A DNA stretch of 62,666 nucleotides from Syntrophomonadaceae bacterium. Its GTDB lineage: Bacteria; Bacillota; Syntrophomonadia; Syntrophomonadales; Syntrophomonadaceae. The stretch lies in assembly GCA_012522955.1 (NCBI GenBank), contig JAAYJK010000102.1:1-62666 (forward strand), given 5' to 3'. The first letter of the stretch is position 1. The number at the start of each line of letters is the position of its first letter. Below are positions 37,796 to 46,945 of this stretch, piece by piece. Made by a program: the position numbers and the translations under genes. The notes under the pieces are model-generated. The model had not been told where the DNA came from. It searched no databases and saw only the letters and a list, made by a program, of their open reading frames with translations.

Positions 37796-39397
37796 ATGGA
37801 AAGCTTAAAAAAAGTTTTAATAACAGAGAAGATAGCTGAAGAAGGACTGGCCCTTTTAGAAAAGGAACTGGAACTGGAAGTGGATAATAGAGACGGAATA
37901 TCCAGAGAAGAATTATTGGAAATTATTGATCAATATGATGCCCTCATCGTAAGAAGTGTAACCAAAGTCAACGAAGAACTGATCAAGAGGGGCAGCCGAT
38001 TGAAAGTGGTAGGTCGAGCCGGTAACGGGATTGATAATATCGATGTGGAGGCATGTACCCGTTATGGAGTAATTGTAGCTAATACTCCGGACAGCAATAC
38101 CATCTCGGCGGCAGAACAGACCATAAGTCTTTTGCTTTCTTCTATCAGGAATACGGCCTGGGCCAATAACTTCTTAAAAGGCGGTACCTGGGATCGCAAG
38201 CCCTTTAGAGGAGTAGAACTTTATGGCAAAACCTTGGGAATAGTGGGATTGGGAAGAATAGGGTCTATGGTTGCTACCCGGTTAAAGGCTTTTAATATGA
38301 AAGTTATTGCTTATGATCCATATATATCTGAGGAGAGATTTGATCGTTATGGAGCAGAGAAGAAAAATACTTTGGAAGAATTGGTTAAAGAAGCTGATTT
38401 TATAACCGTGCATACTCCTCGCAACGAAGAAACCATGCATATGATTGATGAAAGGATTATAGAGCTGGCTAAAGATGGAGTTAGGCTAGTAAACTGTGCC
38501 CGGGGTGGAATAATCAAAGAGGAAGCTATATTAAAGGGACTTGAATCTGGTAAAATTGCTTCCGCCGGATTAGACGTGTTTGAAATAGAACCCGCCCAAG
38601 ACAATGCTTTGTTTAGGCACAATAAGGTGGTAGTAACACCCCATTTAGGAGCCGATACTTTTGAGGCTCAGAAGCGAGTAGGGGAAAACATTGCCGAACA
38701 GGTAATAATGGCTTTAAGAGGTGAAATAGTTCCCAATGTGGTCAATTTACCCACTATGCTGGGAGAAGAGTTGGAATATCTTAAACCATACATTATGCTG
38801 TCTGAGAAAATGGGCAGTGTCTATTATCAATTGACCCGCAACCCCATTAGCCGGGTGGAACTAACCTATAGTGGACCCATGACCCGTAACGAGACCGAGA
38901 TGCTGACGGTGGCCTTTTTGAAGGGTTTATTGCATCCGGTTATGGAAGACAAGGTTAATTACGTTAATGCCAAATTGATTGCGGAAGAGAGAGGAATAAA
39001 GGTTTTCGAGCGCAAGGAAGAAACCAGCAGAAGGAGATATAAAAACACGGTAGAAGCCCGGGTGTTTAACCACAGTTTCAATCTTACTTTAGTAGGAACC
39101 CTGTCCCGGGCCCGGCAGCCGCTGCTGGTGGAGATAAATGATTATGAAACCGAAAACAACCTGGAAGGCTACATTCTACTGGTGGAAAACGAAGATCGTC
39201 CCCGCATTATAGGTCCCTTTGCCACCGCCCTAGGAGATAATGGGGTAAATATTGCATCTATGAAAGTAGCCCGTAAAACCAAAGGAGATATTTCCATAAT
39301 GTTGATTAATGTTGATAATAAAGTAGAAGAAGAGGTGCTGGTAGAACTGGAAAAAATGGATGGGATAACGGCCAGGCCCAAATTACTATATTTTTAG
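37796..39397 (+). CDS. serA: D-3-phosphoglycerate dehydrogenase
   Basis: First step of serine synthesis. The 533-residue protein is the long form: a D-isomer hydroxyacid dehydrogenase core with NAD motif GIVGLGRIGSMVA (about 145-157), active site AGLDVFEIEPA, then the intervening ASB domain and a C-terminal ACT domain (from about 460, PRIIGPFATALGDNGVNIA), where serine feedback usually acts. It lies 20 bases after the aminotransferase in the serine T-box operon. Confidence 0.95.
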   Translation: MESLKKVLITEKIAEEGLALLEKELELEVDNRDGISREELLEIIDQYDALIVRSVTKVNEELIKRGSRLKVVGRAGNGIDNIDVEACTRYGVIVANTPDSNTISAAEQTISLLLSSIRNTAWANNFLKGGTWDRKPFRGVELYGKTLGIVGLGRIGSMVATRLKAFNMKVIAYDPYISEERFDRYGAEKKNTLEELVKEADFITVHTPRNEETMHMIDERIIELAKDGVRLVNCARGGIIKEEAILKGLESGKIASAGLDVFEIEPAQDNALFRHNKVVVTPHLGADTFEAQKRVGENIAEQVIMALRGEIVPNVVNLPTMLGEELEYLKPYIMLSEKMGSVYYQLTRNPISRVELTYSGPMTRNETEMLTVAFLKGLLHPVMEDKVNYVNAKLIAEERGIKVFERKEETSRRRYKNTVEARVFNHSFNLTLVGTLSRARQPLLVEINDYETENNLEGYILLVENEDRPRIIGPFATALGDNGVNIASMKVARKTKGDISIMLINVDNKVEEEVLVELEKMDGITARPKLLYF

Positions 39398-39403
39398 GAC
39401 TAG

Positions 39404-40732
<1,329 letters not shown>

Positions 40733-40793
40733 ACCCAGTTTATGTGTAATAAAAGCCAAGCTGTTAAAAGAGAACCTTTGAATTGGTGAACAA

Positions 40794-40960
40794 TGTAGGG
40801 GCGACCTGTGGTCGCCCGGTTCAGGGGTATAATACCACATTATATGTATATGTTTGGGTAGATAGATAGTTAGAATGATTACCTTTCACAAACAGAATCA
40901 GTTCTATTCAGTTTTGCACGAAGGTGACTTTTGAAGCTGGCGACTAGGTCGCCCCTACGG
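40794..40960. repeat. Pair of inverted GTAGGGGCGACC palindromic repeats
   Basis: A direct copy (TGTAGGGGCGACCTGTGG followed by TCGCCCG, 40794-40818) and an inverted copy (GGCGACTAGGTCGCCCCTAC, about 40939-40958) face each other over about 120 bases. Each copy can form its own hairpin. The same family occurs near 17.1 and 62.3 kb. There is no transposase frame, so it may be a MITE-like or REP-like element. Confidence 0.75.
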
Positions 40961-41009
40961 AGCAGACAATATCGCGGTCCCAAAGGGGCTAAAAACAAGA
41001 CTTTGTTTA

Positions 41010-41038
41010 TTGACATAAAAAAAGGCGTATGCTATACT
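41010..41038 (+). promoter_or_regulatory. Strong promoter of the tRNA cluster
   Basis: TTGACA (41010-41015) and TATACT (41033-41038) with a 17-base spacer lie 40 bases before the first tRNA-Ser. This is almost full consensus, as expected for stable RNA. Confidence 0.88.
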
Positions 41039-41077
41039 TTCATTTGCATTGAATCTCAAAAATGCATCCTTCTCGAT

Positions 41078-41167
41078 GGAGGGGTGTCCGAGCGGTTGAA
41101 GGAGGCGGTCTTGAAAACCGTTGAACCTTTGCGGGTTCCGTGGGTTCGAATCCCACCTCCTCCGCCA
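41078..41167 (+). tRNA. tRNA-Ser (anticodon TGA)
   Basis: GGAGGGG acceptor 5' arm, loop CTTGAAA with anticodon TGA, a long variable arm typical of class II tRNAs, TGGGTTCGAATCCCA T-arm, and encoded CCA. First gene of the cluster. Confidence 0.96.
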
Positions 41168-41184
41168 TTATAGTAAAAAGTTAC

Positions 41185-41278
41185 GGAGAGATGGCCGAGT
41201 AGGCTGAAGGCGCTCGCCTGCTAAGCGAGTAAGCGGCTAATACCTGCTTCGAGGGTTCGAATCCCTCTCTCTCCGCCA
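41185..41278 (+). tRNA. tRNA-Ser (anticodon GCT)
   Basis: Starts GGAGAGATGGCCGAG, loop CTGCTAA with anticodon GCT, long variable arm, GGGTTCGAATCCC T-arm and encoded CCA. It reads AGC/AGU codons. Confidence 0.96.
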
Positions 41279-41339
41279 TATTTGCAGTAAGAGAGCAAAA
41301 CCCGAACAGATGGGTTTGGATGCATAAATGGATCAATAG

Positions 41340-41416
41340 GCGCCCGTAGCTCAGCTGGATAGAGTGACAGGCTACGAACCTGGAGGTCGGGGGTTCGAAT
41401 CCCTCCGGGCGTGCCA
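41340..41416 (+). tRNA. tRNA-Arg (anticodon ACG)
   Basis: GCGCCCGTAGCTCAGCTGG start, loop CTACGAA with anticodon ACG, short variable loop, encoded CCA. Its wobble A34 is the standard substrate of TadA, whose gene is 156 bases downstream. Confidence 0.96.
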
Positions 41417-41495
41417 TATTTTCATTGCTGATTAAAAAGCAATAAAGGAAAACCGTTGGGTTTTCCTAATTTACTGTAAAAACCCCAGAGAACAT

Positions 41496-41571
41496 GCGCC
41501 CGTAGCTCAGCGGATAGAGCAACGGTTTCCTAAACCGTGTGCCAGGGGTTCGATTCCCTTCGGGCGCACCA
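41496..41571 (+). tRNA. tRNA-Arg (anticodon CCT)
   Basis: GCGCCCGTAGCTCAGCGG start, loop TTCCTAA with anticodon CCT, encoded CCA. The tadA frame begins one or two bases after its CCA. Confidence 0.95.
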
Positions 41572-41572
41572 T

Positions 41573-42088
41573 ATGGTGGTGATTCCCATTAACAGGGATG
41601 AAGAATATATGAGAGCCGCGCTGAAATTGGCTTATCAGGCTGGACAAAAGGGTGAAATTCCGGTAGGCGCAGTGGTAGTTGTTGAGGATACAATAATTGC
41701 CCGAGCCTGCAATGAGAAAGAACTGCGCCAGGATGCCACTGCTCATGCAGAATTACTGGCTTTGCAGCAGGCAGCGGAATATATCGGCGGTTGGCGTTTA
41801 AGCCATGCCACCTTGTATACTACATTGGAACCCTGTCCCATGTGTGCCGGAGCTATGGTTAACGCCCGGCTTGGCAGTTTGGTGTATGCGGTGCGGGACC
41901 TTAAGGCAGGAGCGGCTGGAACCTTATTGGATATTGTCAGAACTCCCGGCTTGAATCATCAGGTTCAAGTTAAAGAGGGGGTATTGCAGGAAGAGGCTTC
42001 CCAGCTGTTAAAAGAGTTTTTCGATAATTTACGGAGAGATGGCCGAGCTGGCCGAAGGCGCTCGACTCGAAATCGAGTAGGCGGCTAA
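41573..42088 (+). CDS. tadA: tRNA adenosine deaminase TadA (3' end inside a tRNA gene)
   Basis: TadA converts A34 of tRNA-Arg(ACG) to inosine. It has the deaminase motifs HAELLAL (zinc His plus catalytic Glu) and PCPMCAGAM (two zinc Cys). The start is ATG 41573 or a GTG at 41576 or 41579, immediately after tRNA-Arg(CCT); no clear ribosome site is visible, since the region is tRNA. The last 19 codons (RRDGRAGRRRSTRNRVGG and stop, from about 42032) are encoded by the tRNA-Ser(CGA) gene, overlapping it by 56 bases. The protein is 171 residues, longer than usual by this basic tail. Confidence 0.93.
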   Translation: MVVIPINRDEEYMRAALKLAYQAGQKGEIPVGAVVVVEDTIIARACNEKELRQDATAHAELLALQQAAEYIGGWRLSHATLYTTLEPCPMCAGAMVNARLGSLVYAVRDLKAGAAGTLLDIVRTPGLNHQVQVKEGVLQEEASQLLKEFFDNLRRDGRAGRRRSTRNRVGG

Positions 42089-42126
42089 TCACCGTCTCGT
42101 GAGTTCGAATCTCACTCTCTCCGCCA
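42033..42126 (+). tRNA. tRNA-Ser (anticodon CGA), overlaps tadA
   Basis: GGAGAGATGGCCGAGC start, loop CTCGAAA with anticodon CGA, long variable arm, GAGTTCGAATCTC T-arm, encoded CCA. Its 5' 56 bases also encode the TadA C-terminus and stop. Confidence 0.95.
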
Positions 42127-42169
42127 GAAAACAAGCAATATCAAGCATAAATACAATTGAATAGCGTAT

Positions 42170-42264
42170 GGAGAGGTGGCTGAGTTCGGCTGAAGGCGCT
42201 CGATTGGAAATCGAGTAGACGGCTAATACCTGTCTCGCGGGTTCGAATCCCGCCCTCTCCGCCA
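42170..42264 (+). tRNA. tRNA-Ser (anticodon GGA)
   Basis: GGAGAGGTGGCTGAG start, loop TTGGAAA with anticodon GGA, long variable arm, CGGGTTCGAATCCCG T-arm, encoded CCA. Its anticodon reads UCC, the specifier of the serine T-box upstream. Confidence 0.96.
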
Positions 42265-42277
42265 TTAACGAATTACC

Positions 42278-42312
42278 AAGGGGTTTCAGACGTTGTGCTG
42301 AAACCCCTTGTG
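42278..42312 (+). terminator. Hairpin after the tRNA cluster
   Basis: AAGGGGTTTCA (42278-42288) and TGAAACCCCTT (42299-42309) form an 11-base-pair stem. The following sequence is only mildly T-rich (GTGTCT), so it may act as a weak terminator or processing signal. Confidence 0.6.
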
Positions 42313-42388
42313 TCTGGGGGTAAATTCTAGGACAAATGGATATTATGGTATTATTAGATAAGAGAAAAGTCTTAAGGGGTGATATAGA

Positions 42389-44284
42389 ATGAGTCGATGT
42401 GAAAAAAGCAGCATAATGGATTATCTTAAGGAGCATTATCCAGAAAAATTCACTACAGCAGATATGGCGTTTAAGAAAATTCAACGGGGGAACAAGATAT
42501 ATATTGGGACCGCAGCCGGAGAGCCAAAATATCTGGTTAGATCGTTGATGGAGTACCTGAACCAAAATCCCTCGGCTTTCTTTGATGTTGACATTTATCA
42601 TGTATGGACATTGTTTGATGACAGAGAATTCCTGTTCGAAAAATATAAACGGAATTTCAGAGTTAAATCCTTTTTTATTGGAGATAGCAATAGAGATGCC
42701 ATTAATAAGGGAGATGCTGATTACACCCCGGTTTTCACCTCCAGGATACCACAATTATTCAATCGTAAATCTTTTCCGATTGATATTGCCCTGGTTCAGG
42801 TATCTTTGCCAGATGAGCATGGCTATTTTAATTTAGGGGTTGGGGTTGATATTACTAAAGCTGCCGTAGAGAATGCAGGAGTGATTATAGCACAGGTCAA
42901 TGCCCATATGCCCAGAGTTCATGGAGATGGCTTCATCCATATAAAGGATATACACTATATTATTCCCTATGATGAACCCTTAACTCAATACGAGTTTGAC
43001 AAAGAAAACGAGATTGCATTACAGGTCGGCCGGCATGTGGCCAGTTTGGTCCGGGACGGGGATACTATTCAAATCGGGTATGGAAATATACCCTTTGGGG
43101 TTTTATCCTGCCTGGGCCAGAAAAAAAACCTGGGTGTGCATACAGATCTAATAACCGATGCCATTGTTAACTTAATGAAAACAGGGGTTGTTGATAACAG
43201 CAAAAAAAGCATAAACAAGGGGAAAACCATCGGAACATACTGTTTGGGCAGTAAGGGGACCTATGCCTTTGTTAATAACAATCCATCGGTTGAGCTAAGA
43301 AGAATTGATTATGTAGACAATCTTTTGACGATTGCTCAGCATGACAATATGACGGCCATTAATACTGTTATGCAAATGGATCTTACTGGGCAAGCTTCAA
43401 CTGATTCACTGGGAAATGTCTTTTATAGCGGCATAAGTGGATTTGCCAATTTTATCCGGGCTACTCTGCTGGCTAAAAAAGGGAAAATCATTATCGCCAT
43501 GAAATCTACGGCCAGGAAGGGAGAGGTTTCCAAAATAGTGCCCACTCTGGACGAAGGCTCAGGGGTAAGTCTGCATAGGGGTGATGTGCAATATGTAGTA
43601 ACAGAATACGGAATAGCCTACCTGCAAGGTAAGAACTTGAGGGAGCGAGCCCTGGAATTGATAGCTATCGCCCACCCCAAGTTTAGACCCTGGCTCATTG
43701 AGGAAGCAAAAAGGCGAAACCTTATTGACCGAGATAAAAAGTTCGTTCCAGGGCACAGAGGTAAATACATGGAAGAATATGTAGCTCATAGGACTACTAA
43801 AACCGGCTTGGAGATACTATTAAGGCCTATCAGAATCAGCGATGAAACCCGGGTGAGGGAGTTCTTCAACTCTCTTTCTGATAAAAGTCTTTACTTAAGA
43901 TTTTTTACCCACCGGGCTTATGTTCCCCACGAAAGCTTACAAGATATTATTACCGTTGATAATGCCAGAGGGGTATCGATTCTGGCCATAATTCAACAGG
44001 AAGCAGAAAAACAGGAACAAGTTGTAGGGCTGGGACAATACTTTATAAACGAGGCCGATTATTCAGCCGAGGTCGGTTTTGCCACTAGTGATAATTATCA
44101 AAACAATGGTATAGCCTCGATATTATTGGCTCATTTGACTTACTTAGCCAAGAAAAATGGATTGCTAAGCTTTACCGCCTCGGTGCTGTCAGAAAATAGA
44201 GCCATGGTTCGGGTACTAAAAAACATAGGCTTTGATCACAAAAGCTCAGAAGATGGAATTATCGAACTGGAAAAAATGTTTTAA
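42389..44284 (+). CDS. Acetyl-CoA hydrolase/CoA-transferase fused to a GNAT acetyltransferase domain
   Basis: This 631-residue protein has an N-terminal class I CoA-transferase/acetyl-CoA hydrolase region (about 15-460) with GTAAGEPKYLV, HDNMTAINTVMQMDLTGQ, SGISGFANFIRATLLAKKGK and VVTEYGIAYLQGK, where the Glu could be catalytic. A C-terminal GNAT domain (about 470-631) follows, with VGFATSDNYQNNGIASILL as acetyl-CoA loop. Such fusions are known; the transferase part resembles 4-hydroxybutyrate CoA-transferases. It could activate or deactivate acyl-CoAs and acetylate a partner protein. GGGGTGATATAG precedes the ATG. It stands alone between the tRNAs and the structured RNA. Confidence 0.85.
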   Translation: MSRCEKSSIMDYLKEHYPEKFTTADMAFKKIQRGNKIYIGTAAGEPKYLVRSLMEYLNQNPSAFFDVDIYHVWTLFDDREFLFEKYKRNFRVKSFFIGDSNRDAINKGDADYTPVFTSRIPQLFNRKSFPIDIALVQVSLPDEHGYFNLGVGVDITKAAVENAGVIIAQVNAHMPRVHGDGFIHIKDIHYIIPYDEPLTQYEFDKENEIALQVGRHVASLVRDGDTIQIGYGNIPFGVLSCLGQKKNLGVHTDLITDAIVNLMKTGVVDNSKKSINKGKTIGTYCLGSKGTYAFVNNNPSVELRRIDYVDNLLTIAQHDNMTAINTVMQMDLTGQASTDSLGNVFYSGISGFANFIRATLLAKKGKIIIAMKSTARKGEVSKIVPTLDEGSGVSLHRGDVQYVVTEYGIAYLQGKNLRERALELIAIAHPKFRPWLIEEAKRRNLIDRDKKFVPGHRGKYMEEYVAHRTTKTGLEILLRPIRISDETRVREFFNSLSDKSLYLRFFTHRAYVPHESLQDIITVDNARGVSILAIIQQEAEKQEQVVGLGQYFINEADYSAEVGFATSDNYQNNGIASILLAHLTYLAKKNGLLSFTASVLSENRAMVRVLKNIGFDHKSSEDGIIELEKMF

Positions 44285-44369
44285 AATATAAACACGACAC
44301 TTATTCACATTTAGAGGCCCAGGAGAGCAATCAGCAGCTCCGTATAAGCGGCCAGAAATAAGAGGATAT

Positions 44370-44375
44370 TTGACA
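44370..44375 (+). promoter_or_regulatory. Possible -35 box for the structured leader
   Basis: A perfect TTGACA is followed at 15-17 bases only by weak -10 candidates (TAGAAC/GAACAA). It is noted as the best promoter hint before the leader RNA. Confidence 0.35.
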
Positions 44376-44394
44376 TTAAGTGTAGAAAGATAGA

Positions 44395-44697
44395 ACAAGG
44401 TTTCAACAGCCAGAGGGATAAGATACCTGGGTATCTTCGTTGTAAGAGAGTAGAGTTAGCAGTTGTTGAGCAAGGGAAAGTATCCTAAGGGCTCAGTTAA
44501 GGAAGAGACAATTTAATAAGCACACTCCGAGTTATAATACCTAAGGACTTAAAGTCTAAGGAATTATAGCCTGGGTCAAGTACCCAAAGGGTAGCGCAAG
44601 AAATGGTGCTACCTCCTGTAATTGGAAAGGAGAGCAAGCTAATAGCAATGTATTCTCCTGCCTGTTCATTTACGGCAGGATATTTTATTTTGGATAT
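44395..44697 (+). ncRNA. Structured leader RNA ending in a terminator; possible riboswitch
   Basis: About 300 non-coding bases precede the molybdopterin-fold lipoprotein genes. Visible stems: GATACC/GGTATC near 44422-44435, TGAGC/GCTCA around 44467-44496, TATAAT/ATTATA around 44533-44568, GGGT/ACCC around 44575-44587, GGTAGC/GCTACC around 44590-44613, CTCCT/AGGAG. A clear rho-independent terminator CCTGCC/GGCAGG with ATATTTTATTTT follows at about 44660-44694. A terminator 70 bases before the first start codon suggests transcriptional control. Because downstream genes look Mo/W- and flavin-linked, a molybdenum or tungsten cofactor riboswitch is the leading guess. I cannot confirm any known family by eye. 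Confidence 0.5.
44660..44697 (+). terminator. Terminator of the structured leader
   Basis: Arms CCTGCC and GGCAGG around an 11-base loop, followed by ATATTTTATTTT. It lies upstream of the lipoprotein start at 44767. Confidence 0.8.
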
Positions 44698-44766
44698 ATA
44701 ATCTTAACACGGAATTGGTCCTGGGAGATGGAGCCAAGACCAGCTTTAATAGAGGTGGTATTAAAT

Positions 44767-45717
44767 ATGAAAAAGCAGTATAAGGTCCTGGCGGGTTTAT
44801 TATTTTTAATCATTTTAGCTGGATTATGCACTTTGGGATGTTATCCCCCAGCAGATAGCAAAGAATTTGATAATAAAGGTATTGCAGTCGAAAAGAGCCA
44901 GGATGGAGAAGCTGTGAAAGCTACTGGATCAAGTAGTATTGAAGCTCCAACAGATTTAGCCCTGTTGATCAGAGGGGACGGCATTGAGGCAGAGCAATTA
45001 ATTAACCTACGGGAACTGGGATCTAAGCCGGGAGCCAGCTTTCAGCATATATATTCTACTGTTAACAATTGGCCCCTTCCTCGGTTTTATGCAGCCCATG
45101 GCATCAATCTGCACAGTATTCTGGAGCAGGCTGGGGTGCTTAATACAGCCCAAGTAATTAGCTTTGTCTCCAGTGACGGATACCAAGCTTCTTTTACCCG
45201 GGAACAATTGTTGGATACCCAGCGCTATTATTACCCTCAGGTAGCCCAGGGCAGCGAAAAGGGGGCGGAGCCGGTAGAGCCGATTATAGCTTATGCATAT
45301 AGGGAAGCTTCTACTGAGCTGGAAGAAGCAGAGCTCAATGTTCCTTGCTTGATCTTCGGACAGAAGAACCCTTCCGAATACACCAACCCGGCTTTTGTGG
45401 TTAAGGTTAAAGAAATAGTTGTATCCAGCCAGGAGGCCCTGACCTGGGAAAGAGCAAGTACTTTTCCGCTTCCAGGTAAAATTGCTAGGGGAGAGTCGGT
45501 TAAATTAGAGCACAAGTATTTGGGTCGGGTTAAGCTTTATTATACTTTAGACGGCACCGATCCTACTGAACTATCAAGCTTATATAATGTCAGCACCTAT
45601 CAGCCGGAGCTCAATGTACCCATTAGCATTAACGAAGATACTCTAATCAAGGTTTTGGTAACCGGCTATGGACAAAAGGATAGCCCTATCAGCAGCTTCT
45701 TTTTCCAGGTGCAATAA
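44767..45717 (+). CDS. Lipoprotein with molybdopterin-domain-like fold and C-terminal chitobiase-like module
   Basis: The 316-residue protein has a lipoprotein signal ending LCTLGC (lipid Cys at about 25), so it sits outside the cell membrane. The middle (about 60-210) resembles the oxidoreductase molybdopterin-binding domain: LPRFYAAHGINLHSILEQAG and FVSSDGYQASFTREQLL. The catalytic Cys of sulfite-oxidase enzymes is not evident, so it may bind rather than react. The C-terminus (about 245-316, KLYYTLDGTDPTE) is a chitobiase/FN3-like module. ATG 44767 (AGAGGTG upstream) is the start; the longer frame from 44728 would bury the signal peptide. First gene after the structured leader. Confidence 0.7.
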   Translation: MKKQYKVLAGLLFLIILAGLCTLGCYPPADSKEFDNKGIAVEKSQDGEAVKATGSSSIEAPTDLALLIRGDGIEAEQLINLRELGSKPGASFQHIYSTVNNWPLPRFYAAHGINLHSILEQAGVLNTAQVISFVSSDGYQASFTREQLLDTQRYYYPQVAQGSEKGAEPVEPIIAYAYREASTELEEAELNVPCLIFGQKNPSEYTNPAFVVKVKEIVVSSQEALTWERASTFPLPGKIARGESVKLEHKYLGRVKLYYTLDGTDPTELSSLYNVSTYQPELNVPISINEDTLIKVLVTGYGQKDSPISSFFFQVQ

Positions 45718-45741
45718 ATGTGAAAATAGGAGGATGTATTG

Positions 45742-46893
45742 ATGTACCAGCTGTCAATTAAACCAGGAGTCGCCACTATAATGCTGGTAGCTTTTTTGTT
45801 GTTCAGTGGTTCGTCATGTACCGGCACTGTGCCTAAAGACAGTGGAGATCAAGAATACGAATCCCAGCTTATTTCTATCGAAGGATTAAAGCCAGCGGGA
45901 GAAGCCGATATATCTATTAGTCAGGTTTCCATAGCCGATCTGCGTCAGCAGCCCCAGTATGATTTGGATGCCAGCTATAGTCGTACTACCGGATTAGAGG
46001 AGCAATACAAGATGTCAGGACCATATTTGAGAGAAGTCATCCAAGAACTAGGGGGTAAACTGGAGGATTACGCCGGCATCGGGGTAGTAGGAAGGGATGG
46101 TTATTATTGTCTGCTGCCCCAAGAAGTTATTGCCGCTACCCCAGATCTGATGCTGGCTTTGATAATTGACGGAGAAGCTAAATTGGATGAAGAGAAGGCC
46201 CCAGCCCAATTAGCAGTACAGGGACAGTTTGGTCCTTATTGGGTCAAGCAGGTAGACAAGATTATCCTTTACAGGCAAATTCCCGAGAAGAGTATTAGAT
46301 CGGTTTGGATTTTTAATAATCTAGCACAGGGGATTGAGCCTTATGAATACGAGTATTATGGAAGCAAAGACCAGGCTATTGATTTGGAACAGATTTTTTC
46401 TCGCCTAGATCAAGTAGATGAGAGGGCTTTTTTCACCATAAAATCCTCGGATGGATTCAAGAAAAATGAAGTTATTAGCCTGGTAAAATCTGGGCACTAC
46501 ATAAAAATAGAGGGGGAAGATGCTCCCACCAACGTGTCTCCCCATATTAAATTGGGTATGAATGTGCATAACATTGCCTGGTTTTCCACCAATGCCGATG
46601 CAGTGGTTTTCCCTGCTAAATTGAAGGAATATATGGATTTAGTGGAGATAGAGGGAGAGAAGGGCATCCCTCTGCAGGAGTTGCTATATGAGACCGAAGT
46701 AAAAGCTGTAAAAACAGAAACTTTTGATATTCTGGGTACTCAGGGAGAGAAGATCACGGTGGATGGCAGCCATTTGAGCCAGGGCCTCCTGGTGATGCAG
46801 GACCAGGGTCAGGCCAGCGTGATTTGGGCTAAAGAAACCGGTTATGAAAACATTGATAATCTGCTGCGCATCCGCCGGGTAGAACGAAAGTGA
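45742..46893 (+). CDS. Lipoprotein with two molybdopterin-domain-like repeats
   Basis: This 383-residue protein has a hydrophobic N-terminal segment and a lipobox FSGSSC (Cys at about 26). Two tandem domains are visible. In the first (about 50-195), YLREVIQELGGKL, VVGRDGYYCLLPQEVI and LAVQGQFGPYWVKQVDKI match the pattern of the PF00174-type fold. The second (about 205-380) has IKSSDGFKKNEVISL and VSPHIKLGMNVHNIAWF. Neither shows an obvious Mo-ligand Cys. A ligand-binding or structural surface role is likely. ATG 45742 has AGGAGG at good spacing. Confidence 0.65.
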   Translation: MYQLSIKPGVATIMLVAFLLFSGSSCTGTVPKDSGDQEYESQLISIEGLKPAGEADISISQVSIADLRQQPQYDLDASYSRTTGLEEQYKMSGPYLREVIQELGGKLEDYAGIGVVGRDGYYCLLPQEVIAATPDLMLALIIDGEAKLDEEKAPAQLAVQGQFGPYWVKQVDKIILYRQIPEKSIRSVWIFNNLAQGIEPYEYEYYGSKDQAIDLEQIFSRLDQVDERAFFTIKSSDGFKKNEVISLVKSGHYIKIEGEDAPTNVSPHIKLGMNVHNIAWFSTNADAVVFPAKLKEYMDLVEIEGEKGIPLQELLYETEVKAVKTETFDILGTQGEKITVDGSHLSQGLLVMQDQGQASVIWAKETGYENIDNLLRIRRVERK

Positions 46894-46945
46894 TGGGCTG
46901 ACAAGCTGTAAAAGCCAAGCTATAAGCAGAGCGAGGGTATGGATT

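Noticed and set aside
44395-44697. Leader RNA as a T-box or cobalamin riboswitch
   Set aside because: The T-box sequence GGTGGNACCGCG is absent and no B12-box-like sequence is visible.
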